Source of the DNA: Runella defluvii
Lineage (GTDB): Bacteria > Bacteroidota > Bacteroidia > Cytophagales > Spirosomataceae
Assembly: GCF_014195535.1 (NCBI RefSeq)
Contig: NZ_JACIBY010000005.1
Span: forward strand, 468,922-532,921
Length of the DNA stretch: 64,000 nucleotides
Direction of reading: 5' to 3'
Shown here in pieces: positions 63,286 to 64,000 of this stretch (position 1 is its first letter; each line of letters opens with the position of its first letter). The position numbers and the translations under genes were made by a program. Below the pieces are notes generated by a model, which worked only from the letters and a program-made list of their open reading frames with translations, did no database searches and was not told the DNA's origin.

Positions 63286-64000
63286 TTAATTCTCTAGTTT
63301 TTTCAATTCTTCAATCAGCAATTCCACTTGCTCAAGCGACACCGCTGGGAAGTTGGCAATGCGAATTTGGCTATCTTTGAAAGGCCCGTAGCCACTTCCA
63401 ACCACCATATTAGCTTTTTTCACCTCCGCAATTACCTCCGCCGATAACTTGCTGGTATTGGCCACCACAACCGTCCGAGAACGGTGTCTTTCCTCAGCTA
63501 CCGCTGGGCTAAACACATTGCTTGTCTCTACGTATTTAGTAAGAACTTTGTATTTTTCTTCGGTCTGCTTACGAACAACATCCGCTCCGATGGCATTGAG
63601 GTCTTCGGCGATTTTACCCAACAGATAAATGCCTAATACGTTGGGCGTAGCAGGGGTTTCGTAGGTTTTAAAATTTTTCCAAAGCGAAGGCAGGTTATGG
63701 TGTGCTCCAATCGTGATGTCATCGTACTTATTCAACCGCTCCGACTTGGTAAGACATTTGTCGTTGGCAATCCATACCCCTAGCCCCGCAGGCAAGCCAA
63801 AGGCTTTTTGTACCGAGAAGAAGGCTGTATCAATCACTCCAAAGTCTAATTCGGGATAAGGCGCCGACGAAACCATGTCAACCGCAATCAATTTCTTAGA
63901 ATTGCTCCGCTTCAATTTATGAATGTCTGGTTCGCGCATCTGAACACCCGAACTGGTTTCGTTTTGAGTTACACAAATAACTTCTGCATACTCAGGAACT
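63286..64000 (-). CDS. Class V aminotransferase, SerC-like (5' end cut off)
   Basis: This PLP enzyme runs off the window, leaving 238 C-terminal residues. Upstream of an internal ATG (63939) the frame continues open to the edge (VPEYAEVICVTQNETSSGVQ), so the ATG is not the start. The TQNETSSGV segment and the PLP lysine in FFSVQKAFGLPAGLGV identify the phosphoserine aminotransferase/aminotransferase V group. The nearest function is phosphoserine aminotransferase in serine synthesis, but related alanine-glyoxylate enzymes cannot be excluded from the fragment. It precedes gldG by about 240 bp, separated by the repeat cluster. Confidence 0.85.
   Translation of the reverse strand, partial: VPEYAEVICVTQNETSSGVQMREPDIHKLKRSNSKKLIAVDMVSSAPYPELDFGVIDTAFFSVQKAFGLPAGLGVWIANDKCLTKSERLNKYDDITIGAHHNLPSLWKNFKTYETPATPNVLGIYLLGKIAEDLNAIGADVVRKQTEEKYKVLTKYVETSNVFSPAVAEERHRSRTVVVANTSKLSAEVIAEVKKANMVVGSGYGPFKDSQIRIANFPAVSLEQVELLIEELKKLEN

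Noticed and set aside
1-64000. tRNA, rRNA, transposase, integrase or prophage genes
   Set aside because: I looked in the gaps and frames and found no sequence that supports any of them.

Overview
The window looks like chromosome of a gliding, surface-living member of the Bacteroidota, most likely class Cytophagia (a Runella/Spirosoma-like relative). The evidence is gldG, a 4,801-residue secreted protein built from SprB-type and Ig-like modules, -33/-7 promoters of the TTG...TAnnTTTG kind, and frequent intergenic hairpin repeats. The genus is an inference. No rRNA, tRNA, CRISPR array, transposase or phage gene was recognised.

Layout. 1-13.6 kb is mixed housekeeping: a tandem universal stress protein, an orphan FtsX/MacB-type permease, murI, a two-gene AAA-ATPase/RloB-like module resembling RloAB/AbiL defence pairs, mutS2, hisA, an ECF sigma factor overlapping a small unknown gene, a PlsC acyltransferase, a quinone-oxidoreductase-like dehydrogenase and an acyl-CoA synthetase. 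13.6-28.0 kb is one giant secreted repeat protein whose 3' part holds four almost identical 549-bp tandem units. 28.1-32.4 kb carries a glutamine-synthetase-family enzyme, a superoxide dismutase with a signal peptide, a lysine-rich exported protein and an FG-GAP/VCBS protein.

32.6-59.1 kb is a polysaccharide locus of 21 genes, all on the minus strand. Read in transcription order it starts with SLBB/Wza-like export and Wzz-like chain-length proteins and a Wzm/Wzt ABC exporter. It continues with an aminotransferase, WbqC-like and NeuD-like proteins, many GT-A and GT-B glycosyltransferases, large membrane proteins, an O-antigen ligase/polymerase-like protein, an acyltransferase-3 and two SGNH-hydrolase-like proteins. 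It probably makes, decorates and exports a surface glycan. 59.5-64 kb holds parE on the plus strand, then gldG and a truncated class V (SerC-like) aminotransferase on the minus strand.

The main points of interest are a perfect 22-bp inverted repeat ending on the start codon of the RloA-like ATPase, the recent tandem amplification inside the giant gene, several families of hairpin repeats (one supplies a stop codon, another overlaps an N-terminus), and a paired palindrome shared between an internal site of the glycan locus and the region between wza and parE.
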